In this document: piece after piece, positions 8,451 to 13,716 of the stretch
Position numbering within the stretch: the stretch's first letter is position 1
Layout of the letters: every line of letters begins with the position of its first letter
Assembly (NCBI GenBank): GCA_937951975.1
Contig: CALGAJ010000036.1
Span: 1 to 13,716, forward strand
DNA: 13,716 bases
Direction of reading: 5' to 3'
Source: an uncultured Desulfotignum sp.
GTDB lineage: Bacteria; Desulfobacterota; Desulfobacteria; Desulfobacterales; Desulfobacteraceae
Position numbers and translations under genes: made by a program
The notes under the pieces: generated by a model
Database searches by the model: none
Told to the model about the DNA's origin: nothing
What the model saw: only the letters and a program-made list of their open reading frames with translations

Positions 8451-8480
8451 ATTATATGAATCAGAATCCGTTTCTGTCAA
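8451..8480 (-). promoter_or_regulatory. Sigma-70 promoter for the peptidase/ATP-grasp/transglutaminase operon
   Basis: On the minus strand TTGACA (8480-8475) and TATAAT (8456-8451) are separated by 18 bp, and both hexamers match the consensus perfectly. Transcription should start near 8444, giving a leader of about 74 bases to ATG 8370. A 5-base inverted repeat, CAGAA/TTCTG (8462-8466 and 8472-8476), lies mostly inside the spacer and could be an operator. Confidence 0.75.
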
Positions 8481-8503
8481 CTTGAATGTAAATCAGGATA
8501 TTC

Positions 8504-8529
8504 TATGGAACCGTCAGGCAACATCCATA
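8504..8529. promoter_or_regulatory. Possible operator: inverted repeat between the divergent promoters
   Basis: TATGGA at 8504-8509 and TCCATA at 8524-8529 form a 6-base inverted repeat with a 14-base spacer, in AT-rich sequence between the two divergent -35 elements. It is placed where a shared regulator could bind. The match is short and may be chance. Confidence 0.2.
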
Positions 8530-8536
8530 TTTTATA

Positions 8537-8565
8537 TTGGACACCATCCTGGATTCCGGTATGAT
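8537..8565 (+). promoter_or_regulatory. Sigma-70 promoter for the HAD phosphatase gene
   Basis: TTGGAC (8537-8542) and TATGAT (8560-8565) are separated by 17 bp. The predicted transcription start, about 8572, leaves a short leader of roughly 16 bases. That leader contains the AGGGG ribosome site just ahead of ATG 8589. Confidence 0.65.
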
Positions 8566-8588
8566 GTTTCCAAAAAAAGGGGACACCG

Positions 8589-9059
8589 ATGATTTGTATA
8601 GATATCCCCGGTGCGGGAAAAAAAGAGATACTTCACGTGGTGTTTGATTACAACGGCACCATTGCCACCGACGGTATCCTGATCCCGGGGGTCAAAGAGG
8701 CGATCCAGGCCTTGTCGCGCCGGGCCGCCTGCCATGTCATCACAGCGGATACCTTCGGATTTGTCACAGACCAGATGGCGGACATCGACTGCGAGGTCGT
8801 GATCATCCCCCCGGGGAATCAGGCCCGGAGCAAACAGGTTTTCGTTGCGGGACTCGGTGCACGGAACACACTGTGCGCAGGCAACGGGGCCAACGATGAA
8901 CTGATGCTCAAGGATGCCGCCGTCGGCATTGCCGTACTGCAGGATGAGGGCCTGGCCTGCTCCGCCCTTCTGGCTGCCGACCTGGTGGTCAAACATATCC
9001 TGGACGTCTTCGCCCTGATCGACACACCGGAACGGATCATGGCCACCCTGAGGAAATAA
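8589..9059 (+). CDS. HAD-family phosphatase, soluble P-type-ATPase-like
   Basis: The product is 156 residues and consists of a HAD core with no obvious cap. Motif I is FDYNGT with the likely nucleophile Asp20, but the residue two positions on is Asn22 instead of the usual Asp. Motif II is Thr52 in VITADT, a conserved Lys is at 83, and motif III/IV is GNGANDELML (98-107). This pattern resembles the phosphorylation domain of P-type ATPases (motif DKTGT) and the stand-alone COG4087 group. The DYNGT form is, to my recollection, usual in that group. The substrate is unknown. A ribosome site (AGGGG) precedes ATG 8589, and a good promoter lies just upstream. The gene converges on pstB and diverges from the ATP-grasp operon, so no operon partner indicates its role. 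Confidence 0.85.
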   Translation: MICIDIPGAGKKEILHVVFDYNGTIATDGILIPGVKEAIQALSRRAACHVITADTFGFVTDQMADIDCEVVIIPPGNQARSKQVFVAGLGARNTLCAGNGANDELMLKDAAVGIAVLQDEGLACSALLAADLVVKHILDVFALIDTPERIMATLRK

Positions 9060-9070
9060 TCTGTCCGCGA

Positions 9071-9121
9071 ACCCCGGAGGGGGTGTCCTGAAGAATTCCC
9101 TGAACGGGAGCTTTCATCCCG
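9071..9121. terminator. Two hairpins in the convergent HAD/pstB gap
   Basis: ACCCC (9071-9075) pairs with GGGGT (9080-9084) across a 4-base loop. CGGGA (9105-9109) pairs with TCCCG (9117-9121) across a 7-base loop. They sit between two converging genes, where a bidirectional terminator is expected. Neither stem is followed by a T-run on either strand, so factor-independent termination would be weak. Confidence 0.35.
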
Positions 9122-9124
9122 GGT

Positions 9125-9826
9125 CTATGTCTGTAAAAAACCGCGGGCTTGCAGTTTCAATGCCGTGTCGGCAATGCGGGAGACCTGGTCCAGGTAATGG
9201 GATACCACGATCAGGGTACATCGTTCCTTGAGGCGGACCAGCAGGTCTTCAATCACGGAGGCGGCCCCGGCGTCCAGGGAGGAAGTGGGCTCGTCCAGAA
9301 GAAGAATTTCAGGCTGCGAAACCAGGGCCCGGGCAATGCACAGCCGCTGCTGCTGCCCTCCGGAAAGACCAAAGGCGCTGTCATGAAGGCGGTCCTTGAC
9401 CTCGTCCCATAAAAACGCCTGCCGGAGCGCTGCACTGATTTTTTCTTCTATCAGGGATTTGTCGGAAATGCCGGTCAGTTTCAAGGGAAACGCCATGTTT
9501 TTCCAGATACTCATGGGCAGCGGATTCGGGGTCTGGAACACCATGCCCACTTTTCTTCTCAGGTCCGGTTTGCTCAGGGTTTTCCCATAGATATCCACCC
9601 ACTGCCCGTCCAGAAGTATCCAGACTTTTCCCTGCATTTCAGCAAATGGCTGGGATTCCCACAACCGGTTCAAAACGGTCAGAAACGTGGATTTTCCCCT
9701 GCCCGAAGGCCCGGTAATGGCCGTGATGGCATGGGCCTCAAACGCCAGATTGACATTCTCGAAAACCGGTGTCTGGTGATAGGAAAAAGTCAGATTTTCC
9801 ACCCGGATCTTGACAGGCTTATCCAT
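9125..9826 (-). CDS. pstB: Phosphate ABC transporter ATP-binding protein PstB
   Basis: The product is a 233-residue ABC ATPase that powers phosphate import from the cytoplasmic face. Visible motifs are Walker A GPSGRGKST (39-47), Q-loop Gln98 in GMVFQTPNPLPMSIW, signature LSGGQQQR (154-161), Walker B LLLDEP (175-180) and H-loop His210. The PNPLPMSIW segment after the Q-loop is characteristic of PstB. It is somewhat shorter than typical PstB (about 250-260), because the C-terminal region after the H-loop is brief. It is the last gene of the pst operon; its ATG, preceded by GGGGAGG, overlaps the end of pstA by 8 bp. Confidence 0.9.
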   Translation of the reverse strand: MDKPVKIRVENLTFSYHQTPVFENVNLAFEAHAITAITGPSGRGKSTFLTVLNRLWESQPFAEMQGKVWILLDGQWVDIYGKTLSKPDLRRKVGMVFQTPNPLPMSIWKNMAFPLKLTGISDKSLIEEKISAALRQAFLWDEVKDRLHDSAFGLSGGQQQRLCIARALVSQPEILLLDEPTSSLDAGAASVIEDLLVRLKERCTLIVVSHYLDQVSRIADTALKLQARGFLQT

Positions 9827-10718
9827 GGAACCTCCCCGGTGCCGGCCCGGCTGGACCGGCCAGTCGTCTTTTGATAAGAAACGCCAGGATAAAGAGAACC
9901 GCGCAAACGCCCAGCAGAATAATCGCGGCCCCGTACCCGGACATCAGTTCCTCTGCATCCGTGTACTGGGATGAGATGTAATAGATGTAAAACGGAAGGG
10001 CTTCGTAACTGCCCAGAAGGGACCCGGGAATACCGGCCGTGGCCACGACGCCTGTGAGCATGATAACGGCGGTATCTTCGGCGCAACGGCCGATGGCCAG
10101 AATGATTCCGGACAAAATCCCTGAAAACGATTGCGGCAGAAGCACATAAAAAATGTTCTGCACCCGTGTGGCCCCCAGGGCCAGGGCCGCCTGACGGGTC
10201 TGAATCGAAAGCCCCTGCATCGAGGCCTGGGTGGTGCGCGTGATGTACGGCAGCACCAGAAACGCCAGAGCCGCCACAGACACGGCCAGGCACGGCCTGA
10301 AATCGTTTGAGATATACCGGTGAATGAAGATGGCGCCGGAAAAGCCGAACAAGCCGATCACAATGGACGGAATCCCTGCCAGAATGTCAAACATGAGTCC
10401 AAACACCCGCTGTTGAAGGACCGTGGCAAACTCGCTCATGTAGATGCCGGCGCAGACCCCCACGGGAATGGCCAGCCCCACGGACAGGAGCACCACACTC
10501 AGGGTGCCGGCGATGGCCGGAAACAGCCCGTCAAACACCCGCTTTTTCAGCAGCAGGGCATCCAGGACATTCACCTGCCCGAAGATGAGGTCCCGGCCCA
10601 GCGACGGCACCCCCTTGACCAGCAGATACCCCAGCAGCACCAGGACAGACCCGGTCAGCACCAGCACCGCCCCCCAGGAAAACACCCGCAGGCACCCGCC
10701 CAGAATCCGGATATTCAT
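9819..10718 (-). CDS. pstA: Phosphate ABC transporter permease PstA
   Basis: The product is a 299-residue inner-membrane permease with about six hydrophobic segments, a normal length for PstA. The ABC-permease EAA loop is seen at about 176-205 (RQAALALGATRVQNIF then LLPQSFSGI), followed by GRCAEDTAVIML where PstA proteins usually have an R-A-x-G/E-E/D-T-A-like stretch. It pairs with PstC to form the phosphate channel. ATG 10718 overlaps the pstC stop as ATGA and has GAGGG upstream, so translation is probably coupled. Confidence 0.9.
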   Translation of the reverse strand: MNIRILGGCLRVFSWGAVLVLTGSVLVLLGYLLVKGVPSLGRDLIFGQVNVLDALLLKKRVFDGLFPAIAGTLSVVLLSVGLAIPVGVCAGIYMSEFATVLQQRVFGLMFDILAGIPSIVIGLFGFSGAIFIHRYISNDFRPCLAVSVAALAFLVLPYITRTTQASMQGLSIQTRQAALALGATRVQNIFYVLLPQSFSGILSGIILAIGRCAEDTAVIMLTGVVATAGIPGSLLGSYEALPFYIYYISSQYTDAEELMSGYGAAIILLGVCAVLFILAFLIKRRLAGPAGPAPGRFHG

Positions 10719-11578
10719 CAGACCGGCCCTCTTTTTCCGCCCAGCCGTCTCACCGCGATTACGGCAAAAGCATTCAACACATACAGGGTCAGGCCGCAGG
10801 CAAAAATGGATTTAAACGCCAGGCTGTCGTAATCCGATGCCGAGACCAGCGCGATATGAGACGTCAGGGTCCGGGCGGAATCCAGGATCGACCCCGGCAC
10901 ATGCACGGCATTTCCGGCAATCATCAACGCGATCAGGGTATCGCCCATGGCACGGCCCAGTCCCATGATGATCCCGGTGACAATGCCCGGCCATGCCTCC
11001 GGCAGGATCACGTAGATCAGCCGCTGCACGCTGTCCGCCCCCAGGGCATCCGCCGCCTGGATATAGCGGACATCCACGGAATCAAACCCGTCCTTGAAAA
11101 AAATGATCATGGTGGGGCTGACCAGCAAAGAGAGCATCAGGGAGGCGGACAAAATGCACATGCCGGACCCGGCGGAAGTGAACAGGGTTCTGACCACGGG
11201 CACCAGCAGAAAAATACCTAAAAACCCATAAATCACCGTGGGGATGCCCGTCATGAACCGGACAAATCCGTCCACAAGCCGGCTGATCCGGGCCGGACCC
11301 AGCCCGCCCATGAAACACACAGTGCCCAGGCTCAAAGGCAATGCAAACACAATGCTCAGAAACGAGATGGCCGCCGTTCCCGTGATCATGGGCAGAAACC
11401 CGTACAGCCCCTGCCCCGGGGACCAGGGCCGGGTCAGCAGAGAGAAAAACTCGCCCCCGCCGATCAAAGGAAATCCGAACACCAGAAGGAAACCAAACAC
11501 CAGTGCCGCAGCCATGGCACTGGCTGCGGCACTCAAAAAAAATACGATCCGGGCCGTCTTTTGGAACACGCGGGTCAA
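10718..11578 (-). CDS. pstC: Phosphate ABC transporter permease PstC
   Basis: The product is a 286-residue multi-spanning inner-membrane permease. A first membrane segment lies at about 10-37. The EAA loop is at about 175-203 (IQAADALGADSVQRLIYVIL, then PEAWPGI), followed by GRAMGDTLIALMIAGN, typical of PstC. The first codon is TTG at 11578, which overlaps the pstS stop as TTGA, with an AAAGGA about 13 bases ahead. The next in-frame start, a GTG at 11569, is the alternative. Only three residues differ between these starts. Confidence 0.9.
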   Translation of the reverse strand: MTRVFQKTARIVFFLSAAASAMAAALVFGFLLVFGFPLIGGGEFFSLLTRPWSPGQGLYGFLPMITGTAAISFLSIVFALPLSLGTVCFMGGLGPARISRLVDGFVRFMTGIPTVIYGFLGIFLLVPVVRTLFTSAGSGMCILSASLMLSLLVSPTMIIFFKDGFDSVDVRYIQAADALGADSVQRLIYVILPEAWPGIVTGIIMGLGRAMGDTLIALMIAGNAVHVPGSILDSARTLTSHIALVSASDYDSLAFKSIFACGLTLYVLNAFAVIAVRRLGGKRGPV

Positions 11579-12408
11579 TTTACGGGCACAAATCCTTTCT
11601 GTACCGCGATCTGCTGTCCTTCCGGACTCAGCAGATACTCGATGAACAATTTGGTCAATCCGGAAGGATCGCCTTTGGTGTTGCTGTAAAGCCCACGGGC
11701 CACTTTGTATTCACCGGATTTGACCGTATCGATGGTGGGGGAAACCCCGTCCAGGGCCACGCCGGCCACACTGGCATCCATATGCCCCACGGACACATAA
11801 CCGATGGCATTGGGATCATTGGCAATGGCGGTTTTCATGGCCCCGTTGGATACCACGAAATTGGCACTGGACACAATATCTCCTTTGTCCAGGGCTTTTT
11901 TCCAGAAAACCTCCCGGGTCCCGCTGGATTCATCCCGGGTGTAGACCGTGATGGACGCCTCTTTTCCGCCAAGGTCTTTCCAGTTGGTGATCTTCCCGCT
12001 GTAAATGTCTTTGAGTTGGGCCTTGGTCAGGGATGTGACCGGGTTGTCCGGATGAACTGCCACGCCCACCCCGTCAATGGCCCATTTGAACAGCTTGAGA
12101 CCATATTGTTCCTTTTCGGCATCCGAAGGGGCCCGGCCTGAATTGCCGATATCCACAATCCCTTCCCCCACCTGCTTGATCCCCACGCCCGATCCGCCGC
12201 CGGCAATGCTGATGGAGATCCCGGGATTGGCGCTCATGATCTGTTTGGCCGCTTCTTTCATCACCGGAATATGGGCGGTTCCGCCGGAGATCCGGATCTC
12301 TCCGGACAGACCGCTGAACGAATCAATCGCCCCGGCCTGGGCCGATACCAGGAAAAAGGGGGATACCGCCATCAGAACAAGCATCACTATACTGCGTTTC
12401 AAAACCAT
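11575..12408 (-). CDS. pstS: Periplasmic phosphate-binding protein PstS
   Basis: The product is 277 residues: a signal peptide (basic KR, hydrophobic 7-21, likely cleavage after AQA at 23-25) and a PBP-like phosphate-binding domain. Ligand-site signatures are SGGTAHIPV (41-49), GGGSGVGIKQV (70-80), DIGNSGR (86-92) and RDESSGTREVFW (158-169), the last being the family's R-x-E-S-[SG]-G-T-R loop. There is no lipobox Cys, so the mature protein is probably soluble in the periplasm. It captures phosphate and delivers it to PstCA. ATG 12408 has AAGGAG seven bases ahead. It is the first gene of the four-gene operon. Regulation by phosphate starvation through PhoB is usual for the family but is not proven by this sequence. 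Confidence 0.92.
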   Translation of the reverse strand: MVLKRSIVMLVLMAVSPFFLVSAQAGAIDSFSGLSGEIRISGGTAHIPVMKEAAKQIMSANPGISISIAGGGSGVGIKQVGEGIVDIGNSGRAPSDAEKEQYGLKLFKWAIDGVGVAVHPDNPVTSLTKAQLKDIYSGKITNWKDLGGKEASITVYTRDESSGTREVFWKKALDKGDIVSSANFVVSNGAMKTAIANDPNAIGYVSVGHMDASVAGVALDGVSPTIDTVKSGEYKVARGLYSNTKGDPSGLTKLFIEYLLSPEGQQIAVQKGFVPVN

Positions 12409-12443
12409 CTGAATCTCCTTGTTTTTTATTTATTACTGGCTGG

Positions 12444-12499
12444 TTCTGTTTAATATATTCTGGCCGGAAAGATGTAAAATTGATTCTGTTAATAGATTC
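12444..12499. repeat. Imperfect direct repeat pair upstream of pstS
   Basis: TTCTGTTTAATATATTC (12444-12460) recurs as TTCTGTTAATAGATTC (12484-12499), differing by one inserted T and one substitution. The copies start 40 bp apart, close to four helical turns. A third partial match, TTCTGTC, is at 12563-12569. The placement upstream of pstS suggests regulator sites, perhaps PhoB-like, but the match to the enteric pho box (CTGTCAT repeats of 11 bp) is poor. Confidence 0.35.
12452..12457 (-). promoter_or_regulatory. Candidate -10 element of the pst operon
   Basis: TATATT on the minus strand lies about 45 bases upstream of the pstS start codon. No good -35 is present at 16-18 bp, which is what one expects of an activator-dependent (PhoB-type) promoter. 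It falls inside one copy of the direct repeat. Confidence 0.3.
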
Positions 12500-12510
12500 A
12501 GGCAGTACCA

Positions 12511-12539
12511 TTGAAAACATCAATAGTTTACAGGATCAT
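12511..12539 (+). promoter_or_regulatory. Weak candidate promoter for the MauE-like/rhodanese pair
   Basis: TTGAAA (12511-12516) and GATCAT (12534-12539) are separated by 17 bp. The -35 is good but the -10 matches only four of six bases. If used, it gives a leader of about 160 bases carrying the hairpin at 12577-12596. Confidence 0.25.
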
Positions 12540-12576
12540 GGCCTCCTTAAGGCGATAGCGGATTCTGTCAGATCGC

Positions 12577-12607
12577 ACGGGCAATCATTCGCCTGTATTG
12601 ATTTTTT
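12577..12607 (+). terminator. Terminator-like hairpin with T-run in the MauE leader
   Basis: ACGGGC (12577-12582) pairs with GCCTGT (12591-12596), with one G-U pair and an 8-base loop. A six-T run follows at 12602-12607. No plus-strand gene ends here, so it could end a short RNA or act as an attenuator ahead of the gene at 12705. The stem is short. Confidence 0.3.
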
Positions 12608-12704
12608 AAATCTCCATCTGTGTTTCCATCCGAATTATCAATTTGATTATCCAGTTGGTTTTGGGCAAAGTAATTATTTGTAAACAAACAGGAAGCGGGC
12701 ATAG

Positions 12705-13214
12705 ATGGGAGAAGTTCTGTTAAAAATACTGGCGTCAAAAAATACCTATATGGCTGTCCGGGTCTTCCTGGGCGGGATTTTTTTGTATTCCGGTGTGCTC
12801 AAGTTGACTGATCTGGAAGCGTTCGCAGGAATCATTGATGCCTGGGGCATGCTTCCCCGGCAATTGACAGACATGGCAGCCTTTGTGATTGCTTTGACTG
12901 AATCTGCTGCCGGTGCCGGCCTGATTCTGGATATCAGGGCCAGCCTTGGTACGATTACAGTGCTGCTGGTGATGTTCATGGCCCTGCTTTCATACGGTAT
13001 CGGCATGGGCTATGATATCGACTGCGGCTGTTTCGGAGAATCAGACCCTGAAGCGCAGGCGTTCCACAGTCTCAGACAGGCCCTTGTCAGGGATGTATTC
13101 ATGGCGGGCATGGCGGGGTTTCTGTATCTGTGGCGCCGGCGAAAACCCCACAATCCTGTTTCCTGGAATCAGTTATTCAACCATTTTTTTCAAAAAAGGA
13201 GAGCTCTTTCATGA
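12705..13214 (+). CDS. MauE/DoxX-family redox-associated integral membrane protein
   Basis: The product has 169 residues with about four membrane segments (roughly 16-34, 52-77, 82-101 and 128-143). A Cys-rich turn, YDIDCGCFGE, places Cys107 and Cys109 at the end of the third segment, as in MauE-like members of the DoxX superfamily. MauE itself is needed for disulfide-rich protein maturation in methylamine utilisation, and relatives are linked to thiol or electron transfer at the membrane. Here the partner is an exported rhodanese-like protein rather than methylamine dehydrogenase, so a role in periplasmic sulfur or thiol redox chemistry is likely (inference). AGGA precedes ATG 12705, and the stop overlaps the next gene as ATGA. 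Confidence 0.82.
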   Translation: MGEVLLKILASKNTYMAVRVFLGGIFLYSGVLKLTDLEAFAGIIDAWGMLPRQLTDMAAFVIALTESAAGAGLILDIRASLGTITVLLVMFMALLSYGIGMGYDIDCGCFGESDPEAQAFHSLRQALVRDVFMAGMAGFLYLWRRRKPHNPVSWNQLFNHFFQKRRALS

Positions 13215-13716
13215 AACCCGTTCAATCTCTGATGGCCGCAGCAGCGGCACTTTTCCTGGTCGTGAGCACCATCTCACCGGCATGGGCACTGTTTGACAAT
13301 AAGTTTGAAGCCGAACTTGAAACCGAAAAAGTGGCGGTGAAACTCGCCAGATAAGTCAAAAACGGAAACTATGACCTTGTAACGGCAGAGGAACTCAAAA
13401 GCTGGATGGATGCAGGGAAAAACATGGTGATCGTTGACACCATGCCCTATGAAGACAGCTATAAAAAAGCGCATGTGCCGACAGCCGAACAGTTTCTCTT
13501 TCCTATCCCGGATATGACCGAATGGGACACCAAGGAAACCGACGGAAAAACAAAAGAAGATTTCAAAGCCCTTCTGGGAGATGACCTGGAAAAGACCATC
13601 GTCATTTACTGCGGCTTTGTGAAGTGCACCAGAAGCCATAACGGGGCTGTCTGGGCAAAAAAACTCGGATATAAAAATGTGTACCGGTTTTCCGGCGGCA
13701 TCTTTGCCTGGAAAGG
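13211..13716 (+). pseudogene. Exported rhodanese-like protein, interrupted by in-frame TAA; 3' end outside window
   Basis: The ATG at 13211 opens a clear signal peptide (hydrophobic 8-20, likely cleavage after AWA at 24-26) and continues to codon 47. Codon 48 is TAA (13352-13354). The same frame then runs without a stop to the window end and encodes a rhodanese domain: TAEELKSWMDAG, VIVDTMPYEDSYKKAHVPTA, the active-site loop VIYCGFVKCTRSHNGA and GYKNVYRFSGGIFAWKG. Counting the stop as codon 48, the probable catalytic residue is Cys134, with Cys139 nearby and Arg141 after it; the loop is about two residues longer than the usual CxxGxR. One base change (for example from AAA, CAA or GAA) would explain the break, so it is a recent nonsense mutation or a sequence error. 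It is translationally linked (ATGA) to the MauE-like gene, suggesting a joint membrane/periplasm sulfur-transfer function. Confidence 0.8.

Larger units (their letters stand above)
12409..12704. other. Divergent intergenic region between pstS and the MauE-like gene
   Basis: This 296-bp, comparatively AT-rich gap holds the pst upstream region and the leader of the plus-strand pair. The elements visible in it are listed separately: direct repeats, a weak pst -10, a weak plus-strand promoter and a terminator-like hairpin. A TTG-started 67-codon frame (12480-12683) crosses it without family resemblance and was not called a gene. Confidence 0.6.

Noticed and set aside
11503..12141. A 212-codon plus-strand frame opposite pstS.
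   Set aside because: pstS is certain from its signal peptide and phosphate-site motifs; the antisense frame shows no family resemblance.
12480..12683. A 67-codon TTG-started plus-strand frame in the pstS/MauE gap.
   Set aside because: Poor start, no ribosome site and no recognisable protein; it crosses the regulatory elements. It could at most be a leader peptide.
13274..13639. A 121-codon minus-strand frame opposite the interrupted rhodanese.
   Set aside because: The plus strand encodes clear rhodanese motifs through this stretch, so the minus frame is a shadow despite having no stop.
1..13716. CRISPR arrays, tRNA or rRNA genes, insertion sequences and attachment sites.
   Set aside because: No regularly spaced repeats, transposase or integrase genes, terminal inverted repeats with target duplications, or RNA-gene-like sequences were seen by eye.

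Overview
The window looks like chromosomal DNA from a moderately GC-rich Gram-negative bacterium. The best guess is a Desulfobacterota (Desulfobacteraceae-like) sulfate reducer. That guess rests on gene content and protein style only and is low confidence, because no rRNA, tRNA or other taxonomic marker is present. There are eleven genes: eight complete minus-strand genes plus one that runs off the left edge, and on the plus strand one complete HAD gene and a mauE-like/rhodanese pair that runs off the right edge.

Left block (1-8.4 kb, minus strand). This is a five-gene operon read right to left: a zinc-ribbon metallopeptidase (7285-8370), a circularly permuted type 2 ATP-grasp ligase (5632-7245), an alpha-E/DUF403 protein (4680-5639), a 1136-residue transglutaminase-DUF2126 fusion (1219-4629), and a second, different circularly permuted ATP-grasp protein whose 3' end lies beyond base 1 (1094 to <1). 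A near-ideal sigma-70 promoter (TTGACA, 18 bp, TATAAT) sits just upstream of the peptidase gene. Such gene sets have been predicted from comparative genomics to make or attach short peptides: the ATP-grasp proteins form amide bonds, and the transglutaminase and peptidase hydrolyse or transfer them. As far as I know the product is unidentified, so this is the best candidate in the window for an undescribed system.

Middle. A divergent regulatory region (8398-8588) carries a second good promoter driving a small HAD-family phosphatase of the soluble P-type-ATPase-like group (8589-9059). A short convergent gap with two hairpins follows. Next comes a compact minus-strand pstS-pstC-pstA-pstB phosphate uptake operon (12408 down to 9125) whose genes all overlap by a few bases. 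No phoU or phoB/phoR is seen.

Right edge. A 296-bp AT-richer gap holds imperfect direct repeats near the pst promoter and a terminator-like hairpin. It leads into a plus-strand pair: a MauE/DoxX-type membrane protein with a CGC motif (12705-13214), and an exported rhodanese-like protein overlapping it by ATGA. The rhodanese reading frame is interrupted by an in-frame TAA at codon 48, after which the same frame continues with a good rhodanese active-site region to the end of the window.
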